Source: JACCXG01 sp963785755
GTDB taxonomy: Bacteria > Acidobacteriota > Vicinamibacteria > Vicinamibacterales > 2-12-FULL-66-21
Direction of reading: 5' to 3'
Length of the DNA: 64,000 nt
Assembly (NCBI GenBank): GCA_963785755.1
Contig: CAWAXG010000057.1
Coordinates: forward strand, 15,350 to 79,349
Shown: positions 1 through 10,300 of the stretch, in pieces
Position numbering within the stretch: position 1 is the first letter of the stretch
Layout: every line of letters begins with the position of its first letter
Position numbers and translations under genes: made by a program
The notes under the pieces: generated by a model
The model's input: the letters and a program-made list of their open reading frames with translations, nothing else
Told to the model about the DNA's origin: nothing
The model's database searches: none

Positions 1-2
1 CG

Positions 3-155
3 CTCCGCGTCGACCGCATTCTCGGGTCGTGGATCCGCGGCACGGTGTACACCCGTCGAGATGGCGCGAGGGTCTACGGCTACATCTATGACGCGGGATC
101 GGAGGGTGGAGCAGGCATGAACCGCTTCGGGGAGATCGTATTGAGCGGGCAGTGA
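3..155 (+). CDS. C-terminal end of an unidentified protein (cut by window start)
   Basis: An open frame enters from the left edge and stops with TGA at 153-155. The visible 50 residues are polar and rich in Gly, Arg and Tyr, with a segment GSWIRGTVYTRRDGARVYGY that reads like ordinary coding sequence rather than antisense. No family is recognised. It is convergent with the phytase gene, which ends at 283, and the space between them holds a tandem repeat. Confidence 0.35.
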   Translation, partial: LRVDRILGSWIRGTVYTRRDGARVYGYIYDAGSEGGAGMNRFGEIVLSGQ

Positions 156-165
156 GAGGTTGGCT

Positions 166-270
166 GAGGAACTGGCGCCGCAAGAATGCCCCCTGGCGGC
201 GAACAGGCCGCCCGCGAGGAACTGGCGCCGCAAGAATGCCCCCTGGCGGCGAACAGGCCGCCCGCGAGGA
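166..270. repeat. Tandem duplication of a 50-bp unit
   Basis: A 50-base unit beginning GAGGAACTGGCGCCGCAAGA occurs twice head to tail (166-215 and 216-265) and is followed by the first five bases of a third copy. The copies look identical. Each holds the GC-rich core CCCCTGGCGGCGAACAGG flanked by GGCGCC and GGCCGCC, so it can fold. It lies between two convergent genes, where a terminator or REP-like element would be expected. No coding function is visible. Confidence 0.8.
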
Positions 271-282
271 TGAGAAACGCCC

Positions 283-1464
283 TCAGCTCCCGCCGGCCAC
301 CCGTAACGCAGGCTTCACCGCCGGTGCGATATCCTGCCAGCGGAACACCAGGAAATTCCGCGGACCGCTGTTCATGACCACGAGCACGCCGCTCGGGAGT
401 CCCGGACCGAGCGGGCTCGACGAGATCTCGATCCCGTCGGTCGCATCCGCGCCGCCGCGCAGGATGGCGATCTCCCGCGAGTGATCGTGAGGGTTCCCCG
501 GTTCCCCCTCTCTCGGGTACAGGTGGTACTCGCTGTCCTCGTCCAGCTGGTCGGTGCCGACGATGTAGCCGGTGCCGTCCGGGAGCGCGTAGATGGCGAG
601 GCCTTCCCGGTCGCCGCGGAAGCCGCTGCGAGCGAAGTGCGCGAGCTCGCGGCTCGCGTCGGCGTGGTCCGGATCCGCATGCCACTTGTGGATACCGTCC
701 GCCTCGTCCGAGTAATAGACGTACCCGAGCGCGTCATCCACCGCCACGGATTCGATTTCGTTCTCCTCCCGGAGCGTGGTCGCGCTGAAGTTTCCGAAGC
801 GTCGCACGAATCGGGCACCGATGCGGCCGCCGCCCGAATCGACCAGCCGGTACTGCCAGAGATAATTCTGTCGCGGCCCTTCCTTGGGTGACACGATCGC
901 GAACACCGCGCCATCGCGCGCGCGCCGGTAAAGGGCCACACCCATCGGCGCGCCGGCCTCACCGTCCTGCTCTTCGAGCACGCGCACGCCGCCGAGATCG
1001 ACGAGGCGGCCTTCCGCGGGATCGATCTGGAAGATCCTCAGCTGGCGGCCCAGGCGTTCCGTGGCGACGGCGAGGTCCACGCGCCGGCCGCCAAGCTGCA
1101 TGCCGTACTCGACGTCGATATTGTTTGGCCGGTCGATGCCGGAGATCAGCTGCCGGATCTGGCCGTCCATGCCGAACGCGATGATGGCGCCGGCAGGCGC
1201 CGCGACCTTCATCGTTCCGAGAATCAGGCTTCGGCCGGGATCCGTGGGGTGGACCCAGATCGCCGGGTCGTCGGGATCGCTCGAGAGCTGTGCCGTGGCG
1301 TACTCGGCTTCGATCTCGAGCGCCTGCGAGAGTCGAGAGGGCGCCGGCGGGGGCTTGGTCGAGTCCTCGTCCGGCGGCGGTGAGGATCCACGACGGCAGC
1401 CCGCGGCGGAGGAAAGCGCCAGGGCTGCCGTCAGCGTCAGATGGAGTGCGATTCGCAGCGTCAG
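283..1464 (-). CDS. Beta-propeller phytase (3-phytase), lipoprotein
   Basis: Predicted secreted beta-propeller phytase that releases phosphate from phytate in a calcium-dependent way. Family motifs are visible: DDPAIWVHPTDPGRSLILGT near the mature N-terminus, RPNNIDVEYG, YVYYSDEADGIHKW, DREGLAIYALPDGTGYI and DGIEISSSPLGP. The N-terminus is a lipoprotein signal with a hydrophobic stretch ending in SSAAGC, suggesting membrane anchoring. No ATG, GTG or TTG start fits. The best in-frame candidate is a CTG at 1464-1462 that overlaps the TGA of the upstream TonB receptor, implying translational coupling. The start is therefore uncertain, while the family call is firm. About 393 residues, normal for the family. 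Confidence 0.88.
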   Translation of the reverse strand: MTLRIALHLTLTAALALSSAAGCRRGSSPPPDEDSTKPPPAPSRLSQALEIEAEYATAQLSSDPDDPAIWVHPTDPGRSLILGTMKVAAPAGAIIAFGMDGQIRQLISGIDRPNNIDVEYGMQLGGRRVDLAVATERLGRQLRIFQIDPAEGRLVDLGGVRVLEEQDGEAGAPMGVALYRRARDGAVFAIVSPKEGPRQNYLWQYRLVDSGGGRIGARFVRRFGNFSATTLREENEIESVAVDDALGYVYYSDEADGIHKWHADPDHADASRELAHFARSGFRGDREGLAIYALPDGTGYIVGTDQLDEDSEYHLYPREGEPGNPHDHSREIAILRGGADATDGIEISSSPLGPGLPSGVLVVMNSGPRNFLVFRWQDIAPAVKPALRVAGGS

Positions 1465-4400
1465 AACCTGAACTTCAATCCGAGCTGGATGACGCGCGGG
1501 CCGCCGCGCGTCCGCGTGATCTGGCCGAAATTCGCGGCGGCGATGTCCCGGCCGGGATTGCGGAAGGTCGGCGTGTTGGTCACGTTGTACGCCTCGATCC
1601 GGAACTCCAGCGATCGATTTTCCATCAGCCGGGTCACCTTCGAGATGCTGAGATCGAGGCGCCGCTGATCCGGGCCGATGACGGTATTCCGGCCCAGGTC
1701 GCCGAAGCTCGTGCCTGAACTGACGAATGCGTCGGGATTCAGGTAGTTGTTGATACGCGACGAGGTCGATCCGCTCGTCGTCTGATCTTCGTGCGTCGCG
1801 CCAGGTGCGAGATCCGGACGCGGATCGGTCGTGCCCACGAGGACCGCGCTGAAATCCCCGTCTATGACCGTGAACGGGCGGCCCGACTGGAACGTGCCGA
1901 TCCCCGCGATCTGCCAGCCCTCGACGAACAGGTTGCCCCGGAAGGGCAAATCCCACGCCCAGCTCAGGATCAGCCGGTGTTTGCGGTGGAAGTCGGACAG
2001 GGCCTTGTTGTTCTCCGGCCGTGTCTGGTCGTGGGGCACCTGGAACAGGCCTTCGTCGGAGAAGTAGTCGATCGACCGCGAGAAGGTGTAGTTCACGTTG
2101 AGCAGGTAGTCATCCGCGAACCGCTTCTGCAGGCTGGTCTGGAGCCCGTGGTACCACGACTTGCCGTTCGAGACCAGCATGTTCGCGCCTTCGTCTTCGT
2201 CGAGCCCGAGCAGCGAACCCCGGAGCTCCGGAGAAATGATGCACTCACCGGGGTCGTCGAGGAGATCGCAGCTCGCGGGCGGCGTCTTCAGGTTGACGAA
2301 GTCGTCCTCGTCGGGGTCGTAGTAGTTGCCGGTGAACCCGCCTCCCGGCACACCCGCGCGCGGCAGGAACCCGCCGATCGCGTCGATGTCGAACGCCTGG
2401 TTCTGATTGATGAATTGCAGCAGGTTGTCTCCCTTGCTGCCGATGTAGCCCACCTCGAGGAGCCAGTTGTTCCTGAACTCCCACTGCGTGTTGATGCTCC
2501 ACTGCTGCATGAAGGGCGTCTCGAGGTCGGGAGAAACCATCTGCGTCTCGAGCGCCTCGAACTCGTTGTCGGGATCGTTCGATCCGATGAGGATGGGCTC
2601 GGCGTCGTCGAAGGCGATGCTGAACGCTGGAATCGGGAGCGCGGGGATATCCCTCGGGACCACGTTCCAGTCGCCGAGGTTGTTGAGCTGCAGCTCGCGG
2701 AAGAACGGCGGCGCCTGACGAAGCGAGTTGGCGAAGCCGCCGGTGGTCCGCTCGTAGAACATGCCGTAGCCGCCGCGCAAGACGAAGTTCTTCCGATCGG
2801 TGGGTGTCCACGCGAACCCGACGCGGGGCATGACGTTGTTGTAATCCCCCGGGATGATGTTCTCGCTGTCCGAGATTGTCAGCGGGAGCCCGGCGGCGCC
2901 CGGAACCGAGTCGGGGTTGAAGTTCGACGCGAAGACGAACCCGTCCTGCACGTTGCCGGTGGCGAGCGCGGCCGGGTAGTCGAACACGGCCAGCAGGCCG
3001 TTTTTCTCCGATGGGAATCCGAAGTACTCCCACCGGACGCCGAGGTTCAGCGTCATGTTCGAGGAGAGCTTCCAGTCCTCGGCGATGAACGCGTTCACGT
3101 CGGTCATCCGGTACGCGCGCGCGGTCTCGCCGTAAGTGATGGCCGTGTCGTCGATCTGACGCGCCCGGTTCCCGTCGGACGGGTTGCGGTAGCCGACGGT
3201 CAGGAAATCGAACCAGCTCCGGAAGTTGTGCCGGCGGTTCTGACCCTCGCGGAGGTCGCCGTCGAGATGGTGGCGCCGCATTTCGGCGCCGGTACGAATC
3301 GAGTGTCTGCCCTTCGTCAGCGTCAGCGTGTTCCCGATGGTGTAGGTGGTCTGCTGATCGTAGATGCGCGTCCCGTCGGCAGGCGTGCCCACACGGAGCT
3401 GGCCTCCCACGTCGCGGTCCCCGCGGATGTTGATTTGCGTGAGATCCGGCACCTGCGCGTCGAGCGGATTCTGGATGCCGAACTCGGCGTTCGTGAAGTA
3501 CCGGATTGGATTGCTGTCGTTCGTGTTGCGGAAGAATCCCGCGCGGAACTCGTTCAGCACCGAGGGGCTGAAGATGTGGAGGTTGGTGAGCGAGAACGTC
3601 CGCTGATACGTCGTGTCCTCGCGCTCGAACCGTGTCAGCGCGTTGCCGTTGGCGAGCGGATCGCGGCTCGGCTGGTTCGAGAAGAAGTATTTCCCGCTGA
3701 ACCGGTTTGCCGTCGTCAGCTGATGATCCACATTCGTCGTGAACTGATCCTGTTCGAAGGTCGCCGGGATGACCGAGGTCACCTGGCAGCTTTCGAACAG
3801 CTGGGTGCCATTCCTGCGGCAGTTGATCCCGCCGCTGCCCGAGGGGATGAGGTACGTGCCGTCGGCAAACTTGGCCTTCAGCAGCTCCCGCGAGATGGGG
3901 TTGATGACGTTGAAGTTGACCGGCCCATGCCGAGGGGCCCAGATGGCGGCGGCGAAGGCGTTGATTCCCGCGTCGGAGCGATCGTCGGTGAGCGCCTGCG
4001 GCAGGAGCACGGTGTTGCTCGCCTCGTCTACGAACGAGGTCTCCGCCTGCGTCCGTTGGTACGAGCCGAAGAAGAACGTCCTGTCTCTGATGATCGGGCC
4101 GCCAATCGTGCCGCCCCCCTCATGGCGATCGAGGATCGGCTTCTCGATCCCGGCGCGATTGAAGAAGAAATCGTTGGCCATCAGCGCGTCGTTCTGGTTG
4201 AAGTAGTAGGCGCTGCCGCGGAAGCTGTTGGTGCCGCTCTTGCCGACGAGCGTGAAGTTGCCGCCGCCGTTCCGCCCCGTGCCTGCGTCGTAGAGGCTGG
4301 TCTGCAGCTTGACCTCCTGGAGCGTCTCGGGCGCCGGCGCCACGTTGCGGGAGAGCGAGCCGCCGCCGTTCTCGATCGTGCCGCTCGACCCGTTGATACG

Positions 4401-5045
4401 GCTGTTGCAGCACAGGAGATTGGTGACGTCGATGCCATTGAACACGAAGCTGTTGTTCGTCGTGCGCGCGCCGTTCACGCTCGGGGAGATCGACGCGTTG
4501 TCGTTCGACAGCAGCTCGCTGATGTCGGCCGAGACGCCCGGTTCGATGACCAGCAGCTGCGTGAAGTTCCTGGCAGACGTCGGCAGCGAATCGAGCTCTT
4601 TCTGATCGAGCGTGCGCTGGACGGTCATCGAACCGGACGACACCATTTCCGCGTTCGCGATGACCTCGACGGCCTCGGTCACCGTGCCGACCTCGAGCAC
4701 GACGTTGACCGTCGCCATCTCCGCGGTCGACACGCTGATGCCTTCCCGCCGCAGCGACTTGAACCCGCTCAGCTCGAAGGTCACGCGATACGCGCCCGGG
4801 GAGAGGAAGCGGGCTTCCCAGTCGCCGGTAGTGTTCGTCATGACCGTTCGTACGCGCCCGGTCTCGACGTGCGTGAGCGTGACCGCCGTGCCCGGAACGG
4901 CGGCCCCGCTCGAATCGGTGACCTGGCCCATCAGTCCCGTGCTCGCCCCCGACTGGGCGCGGACTGGACCAACCAGGAAAACAAGGAGTAGCGCAGTGGC
5001 ACCCACCGCCCTCATCGCGAGCCGAACTCCAGCGCTGGCTCTCAT
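1461..5045 (-). CDS. TonB-dependent receptor, Cna-B/Oar-type
   Basis: Outer-membrane receptor of 1194 residues. It has a signal peptide (about 1-30, ending VRAQ), a carboxypeptidase-regulatory/Cna-B domain (about 37-115: VTDSSGAAVPGTAVTLTH and the YRVTFELSGF strand), a plug region (about 120-240, SARNFTQLLVIEPGVS), then a long beta-barrel ending in the aromatic tail LGLKFRF. This architecture is typical of acidobacterial Oar-like receptors. Its stop overlaps the phytase start region, so the two form an operon. A role in taking up or docking a phosphorus-containing substrate is an inference from that neighbour. The promoter should lie in the 97-bp divergent gap shared with the phosphatase gene. 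Confidence 0.93.
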   Translation of the reverse strand: MRASAGVRLAMRAVGATALLLVFLVGPVRAQSGASTGLMGQVTDSSGAAVPGTAVTLTHVETGRVRTVMTNTTGDWEARFLSPGAYRVTFELSGFKSLRREGISVSTAEMATVNVVLEVGTVTEAVEVIANAEMVSSGSMTVQRTLDQKELDSLPTSARNFTQLLVIEPGVSADISELLSNDNASISPSVNGARTTNNSFVFNGIDVTNLLCCNSRINGSSGTIENGGGSLSRNVAPAPETLQEVKLQTSLYDAGTGRNGGGNFTLVGKSGTNSFRGSAYYFNQNDALMANDFFFNRAGIEKPILDRHEGGGTIGGPIIRDRTFFFGSYQRTQAETSFVDEASNTVLLPQALTDDRSDAGINAFAAAIWAPRHGPVNFNVINPISRELLKAKFADGTYLIPSGSGGINCRRNGTQLFESCQVTSVIPATFEQDQFTTNVDHQLTTANRFSGKYFFSNQPSRDPLANGNALTRFEREDTTYQRTFSLTNLHIFSPSVLNEFRAGFFRNTNDSNPIRYFTNAEFGIQNPLDAQVPDLTQINIRGDRDVGGQLRVGTPADGTRIYDQQTTYTIGNTLTLTKGRHSIRTGAEMRRHHLDGDLREGQNRRHNFRSWFDFLTVGYRNPSDGNRARQIDDTAITYGETARAYRMTDVNAFIAEDWKLSSNMTLNLGVRWEYFGFPSEKNGLLAVFDYPAALATGNVQDGFVFASNFNPDSVPGAAGLPLTISDSENIIPGDYNNVMPRVGFAWTPTDRKNFVLRGGYGMFYERTTGGFANSLRQAPPFFRELQLNNLGDWNVVPRDIPALPIPAFSIAFDDAEPILIGSNDPDNEFEALETQMVSPDLETPFMQQWSINTQWEFRNNWLLEVGYIGSKGDNLLQFINQNQAFDIDAIGGFLPRAGVPGGGFTGNYYDPDEDDFVNLKTPPASCDLLDDPGECIISPELRGSLLGLDEDEGANMLVSNGKSWYHGLQTSLQKRFADDYLLNVNYTFSRSIDYFSDEGLFQVPHDQTRPENNKALSDFHRKHRLILSWAWDLPFRGNLFVEGWQIAGIGTFQSGRPFTVIDGDFSAVLVGTTDPRPDLAPGATHEDQTTSGSTSSRINNYLNPDAFVSSGTSFGDLGRNTVIGPDQRRLDLSISKVTRLMENRSLEFRIEAYNVTNTPTFRNPGRDIAAANFGQITRTRGGPRVIQLGLKFRF

Positions 5046-5142
5046 TGATGCCCCTCTCTCCAGACCGTCATGGCTTGATCTGGCTCCGAATTGGGCCGAG
5101 TATAGGCCCCAACTGCGTCAAGTCAAGGACAATGGTGCAACC

Positions 5143-6541
5143 GTGACGACAACCAAGCTGCTCTTGCTCGGCGCGCTCACGCTGGCGATGGGTTCAACAC
5201 CCGCGGGGCAAACGCCGGCGCCCTCGTCCGCGACATCGACATCGATTTCGATCCAGGACGACCCGCGTCTCGCGAAGCTGCCGCCAGGCCTGCGCGAGAA
5301 GGGTCGTCAGATCCTCGCGGCCGCCGACGAGGACATGCGGGCGGACCTTGCGGAAGCGCTCGCGGACGAACATGCGATCGACGCCCTCGACTTCCTGCTG
5401 ACGCTCCTCGACACCGATCCTTCCGCGGACGTTCGCGAGAACATCGTCGACGAGCTGGAAAGCGTCGACGATCCGCGCGTGGATCCCGCGCTCGAGCGGC
5501 GCGTGCTGGTCGACTCCCGATCTCGACCTCGCGCTGGCCTCGCTCGAGCTGCTGCGGGCGCGCGCTGAAGCGCCGCTGATGCGGCTGCTGGAGCGGCGCC
5601 TGACGGCCGAACGGAAGAGCGGGAGCGCTGACGCGGTCGCCCGACTGGCGGCGGAGCAGGAGCGCTGGGCCACGATCGTGCGCGGAGGCCTGCTCCCGAC
5701 GTTCTTTCAGAAGCCGCCGGCACTCTTCTCCCTCAAACCGCAGGGATCACCGCTCCGCGTGCTCGCGTTCGGCGATTTCGGCGACGGCAGCGATCCGCAG
5801 AAGCGCGTCGCCGCCGCCATGCTCCGCTACCATCAGCGGCAGCCGTTCGACTTCGCGATTACCCTCGGCGACAACTTCTACCCGCGGGGGATGGAGAGCC
5901 CGAGCGATCCGCGGTGGGAGTCGTGGTGGAGCGCCCTGTACGATCCGCTGAAGATTCAGTTCTACGCGTCGCTCGGGAACCACGACTGGAACCAGCCGAA
6001 CAGCCCCGCCGCCGAGATCCTGTTCTCCGAGCGCAGCCCGAGCTGGCGGATGCCGGCCGCGTACTACACGTTCGAGGCCGGTCCCGTGCAGTTCTTCGCG
6101 CTCGACACCGACATCATCTCCGAGGCTCAGCTCCTCTGGCTGACCGAGGCGCTCGACAAGAGCCAGGCGACATGGAAGGTCGTCTACGGGCACCACCCGA
6201 TTTACTCCGCGGGCGACCACGAGGACAACGAGGAGTTGATCGCGCAGCTGCTGCCCGTCCTCAAGGATCGCGCCGACATCTACCTCGCCGGGCACGATCA
6301 CGACATGCAGCACCTCAAGCCCGAAGGGCGCCTGCACTTCTTCGTCGCCGGTACCGGCGGCAAGCTTCGGCCGATCACGCCCGGACCCCGCTCGCTCTTC
6401 GCCAGAAGCGCCCGCGGCTTTGCCGTTCTCGATGCAGACGCGGCGACGCTGACGGTGAAGTTCGTCGAGGAAGATCTCACGTCCGCCTACACCTACACCC
6501 TGACGCGCTCGCAGCCCGCCGGCCCAGCTCGAGAGTTCTAA
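5143..6541 (+). CDS. Secreted calcineurin-like metallophosphatase (frameshifted)
   Basis: Purple-acid-phosphatase-like enzyme. Metal-ligand motifs are in order: FGDFGDG, LGDNFYPRG, LGNHDW, YGHHPIY and AGHDHDMQH. Upstream sequence from a GTG at 5143 gives a signal peptide (TKLLLLGALTLAMGS) and a helical HEAT-like segment (ADLAEALADEHAIDALDFLL), but this lies in another frame. The two halves join at about 5515: frame one reads ERRVLVDS, and the second frame continues PDLDLALASLELLRARAEAP up to the phosphatase domain. The locus length is 3n+1, consistent with one extra base. It is divergent from the phytase operon, so it probably helps release phosphate from organic esters. As written, only 5579-6541 encodes the catalytic domain. 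Confidence 0.82.
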
Positions 6542-6769
6542 GCGCCTGGGGCTTCGAATCAGCGCCGCGCTTCTTTCTGGCTTATCCCCCGCGGAGTCTC
6601 CGAGGTACGGCTGGCGCGCCCGGCAGCCCGACCCTTGTCCTTCGCCGCCATCAGGTAGAACCGGCCTGCCCGAGACTCGAGGGCTTCGTGTGCGTGCGGC
6701 AGTGCATGTGTGAGCCGGGTGACGCGCCGGTTTGACAGCGTCCCCGCCGTCAAGCATCCTAGGGATGTG

Positions 6770-7174
6770 ATGAGGCTCGTCCAGCGTCTCGCGGCTCTCG
6801 CGCTCACGTTCGGCCTGATGGCCGGGAACGCCGCGATCTGCGCAGGGTGGATGCCAACCCCTGAAGCGCGCATGGCGTGCTGTGCTGATGGCGCCGAATG
6901 CCCGATGCACAAGGGCGATTCGCACAGCTCCGGGTCTCAGCGCGTTCTCACGCAGGCCCAGGCCGACAGTTGCTGCGCGTCATCAGAGGGCAGGAATTCC
7001 AACGAGTCCAACCCTACATTTGTTGCCGCCATCACTGCGGCGGTTCTCGGCGCCGGGACTGTTCTTCCCGCCAATGTCCCTGCTCTCGTTCTGAGTGACG
7101 GATGGCGCACGTCTGCGCCGATACCCGTCGCGCCAGTGCCGAAGCACGTTCTCCTCTCCGTCTTCCTCGTCTAG
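6770..7174 (+). CDS. Small secreted Cys/His/Met-rich protein leading the copper efflux operon
   Basis: About 134 residues starting at ATG 6770, chosen because a signal peptide follows at once (MRLVQRLAALALTFGLMAG). The mature part holds MACCADGAECPMHKGDS and later DSCCASS, a cluster of Cys, His and Met suited to soft-metal binding. The second half has a hydrophobic segment (TFVAAITAAVLGAGTVL). It lies 131 bp upstream of the CusA-like gene on the same strand. Proteins of this kind are common at the head of heavy-metal efflux operons. A role in periplasmic copper binding or sensing is inferred. Confidence 0.6.
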   Translation: MRLVQRLAALALTFGLMAGNAAICAGWMPTPEARMACCADGAECPMHKGDSHSSGSQRVLTQAQADSCCASSEGRNSNESNPTFVAAITAAVLGAGTVLPANVPALVLSDGWRTSAPIPVAPVPKHVLLSVFLV

Positions 7175-7305
7175 CCATCTCATCCGCCGTCGTCGTGTGC
7201 CTGCTCGGACTCACGTCCGGGCAGCGTAGGCCTTCGCCGCGTGAGCTCCATGCGGCTACGGCGAGACAGGTTTGTGATCGACGTGTGGGCTTCGGCGAGG
7301 CAAGC

Positions 7306-10300
7306 ATGATCAATCGACTCATCGACGTTGCACTGAGAAACCGTTTCATTGTCGTCGTCCTGTACCTCGGCCTCGCAGGCTGGGGATGGTGGGCGCTGAC
7401 GTCCACGCCGATCGACGCGATTCCTGATCTGTCCGACAACCAGGTGATCGTCTTTACGGACTGGCCTGGGCATAGCCCGCAGGAGGTCGAGGACCAGGTC
7501 ACGTACCCGCTCACCACGAACCTCCAGGGGCTCGCCGGTGTACGCGTGGTCCGGTCGCAGTCCGCGTTCGGCTTCTCGATGATCTACGTGGTCTTCGAGG
7601 ACAACGTGGAGCTGTACTTCGCTCGGGCTCGCGTCCTCGAACGCATGAGCCTCGTCACGAAGAGCCTGCCCGCGGGCGTCACGCCGACGCTCGGACCAGA
7701 TGCGACCGGCGTCGGCCACGTGTTCTGGTACACGGTCGAGAGCCCGACCCATTCACTCCGTGAGCTCCGCACTCTGCAGGACTGGTTCATCCGATATCAG
7801 CTCAATGCCGTGCCGGGTGTCGCGGAGGTGGCGTCGGTCGGCGGCCACGTCCAGCAGTACCAGGTCGATGTCGATCCGAATCGCCTCAGGACCTACAACC
7901 TGCCTCTCAGCGCCGTGGTGTCGGCGGTACGCGCCAGCAATCTCAACGTCGGCGGCAACGTGCTCGAGTCGAACGGTGCCTGGCTGATCGTGCGAGGCGT
8001 GGGCCTGATCCAGTCCGTCGATGACGTCAAGCGGATCGTCGTCGGCGGCGCGAACGGAGTCCCGATCTACGTCGAGCAGGTGGCGCACGTCCAGATCGGC
8101 AACGCGTTCCGGGTCGCCTCGCTCGTGAAGGGAACACAGGAAGCTGTGGGCGGTGTCGTCGTCGCACGAACCGGCGTCAACACGAAGGACGTCATCGACG
8201 CGGTGAAAGCGCGCCTCGCCCAGATTGCGCCGGGCCTCCCGCCGGGCGTCACGATCGTGCCGTTCTACGACCGCTCGGACTTGATCGAACAGGTGGTTGG
8301 GACGTTGCGCACCGCGCTCGTCGAGGAGATCGCGCTCGTCACGCTGGCGCACGTGATTTTCCTGATGCACTTCCGGTCGATTCTGATCGTCACCCTTCCG
8401 TTGCCGCTCGCCGTCCTGATGTCGTTCCTGGGCATGTACTATGCCGGGATCTCCTCCAACATCATGAGCCTCGCCGGCATCGCCATCGCGATCGGCGTGC
8501 TCGTGGATGCGGGCATCGTCGTGACGGAGAACGCGTTCAGATTCGTCGAGCAGCGCGGAGTCGACGCCGGCGACCGCCGCCGGGTCTGGGAGACCGTTCG
8601 GGACTCCACGCGATTGGTCGGGCGGCCCGTGTTCTTCTCGATGGCGATCATCCTGCTCGCCTTCATTCCGGTGTTCGCGCTGACCGGCCAGGAAGGCAAG
8701 CTGTTTCATCCGCTGGCTTTCACCAAGACGTTTGCCGTGCTCGCGGCGACGGTCATCGCCGTCACGCTCGTCCCGGTGCTCTGCACGTTGCTGCTCGGGG
8801 GGAAGTTCCATCCGGAAGAGGCCAACCCCGTCATGCGTGTGCTCCGCGCAGTCTACCGGCCTGTGCTGCGGAGCGCGCTCGCGCATCGGGCCGTCACGAT
8901 CGCGGCCGCTGCCGCTCTCTTCGTCGGAGCGCTGGTCCTGGCGCGTGGGATCGGGAGCGAGTTCATGCCGTCCCTCAACGAGGGCGACCTGATGTTCATG
9001 CCCATCGCGGACCCCAGCATTTCACTCGAGGAGAACACCAGGATTGCAGCGCGTCAGAACGCCGCCTTGATGAAGTTCCCGGAAGTCGCCTACGTCGTTG
9101 CCAAGGTCGCGCGAGCCGACACGTCAACCGATCCGGCACCGCTGAACATGACCGAAACCATCGTCCATCTGAAGCCGAAGAACGAATGGCGGTCGGGAAT
9201 GACGCTCGATGGGCTGCGCGCAGAGATGGGGCGAGCCGTGCAACTTCCGGGAGTCTCCAACATCTGGACGATGCCCATCATCAACCGCATCGACATGCTG
9301 ACGACGGGGATCCGCTCGGAAGTCGGCGTGAAGATCTTCGGTACCGACCTGGCCGTGCTCGAGGAACTGGCGCGGAAGGTCGGGGACACGGTGCGCCGAG
9401 TACCGGGCGCCAGCAACGTCTACCCCGAACAGGTCACCAGTGGTCAGTACCTCAACATCGAGGTGGACCGCGGCGCCGCCGCGCGCTACGGGATCGGCGT
9501 CGGGGACATCCAGCAGGTGATTGAGACGGCCGTCGGGGAGACCACCCTGACGACCACCGTCGAGGGCCGCCAGCGTTTTCCCGTAAGGGTTCGGTATGCC
9601 CTCGAGTACCGCGCGGATCCTCAGGCGCTCGGCCACGTCCTCGTCGCCTCGTCCAATGGCGTGCAGATCCCGCTCAGCCAGGTCGCCCGGATCGAGCACG
9701 CCCGTGGTCCCGCGATGATCTCCTCGGAGAACGGCCTGCTGCTCGCGACCGTGCTCCTGAACGTGCAGGGCCGTGACGTCGGGGGCTTCGTCGAGGAAGC
9801 CCGCGCGACGGTCGCACGGGATGTCGCGTTGCCAGCGGGGTACTACATCGGCTGGAGCGGACGGTGGGAGAACCAGGAACGGGCGCGAGCCAGGCTGCAG
9901 ATCGTCCTGCCGATCGTGTTGCTCGTGATCTTCGTGGTCCTGTACTTCACGTATCACTCGGCGCTCGAAGCCGCCCACGTGCTCCTGGCCGTGCCTTTCG
10001 CCTTGACGGGCGGCATCTACCTTCTGTGGATGCTGGGCTACAACTTCTCGGTCGCGGTGTGGGTCGGCTTCATCGCGCTGTTCGGCACCGCCGTGCAGAC
10101 CGGTGTCGTCATGGTGATCTATCTCGAGGAAGCGGTCGAGCGGAAGCAGCACGAGCTCGGCGGCGCACTGACGCGTGACGGACTCAGGGATGCGGTGATG
10201 GAGGGCGCATTACTCCGTCTACGGCCGAAGGTGATGACGGTCTCCACCGTCATCGCAGGACTCCTCCCGATCATGTGGAGCACGCGCGCCGGCGCCGAGG

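Noticed and set aside
1791..4991. A 1066-codon open frame on the plus strand
   Set aside because: It is the antisense of the TonB receptor. Its Arg/Val/Glu-rich composition is a by-product of GC-rich codons; no domain or start signal.
7102..7305. N-terminal extension of the CusA-like protein
   Set aside because: The extra 68 residues overlap the preceding small gene and have no RND character; ATG 7306 has a better ribosome binding site and the family N-terminus.
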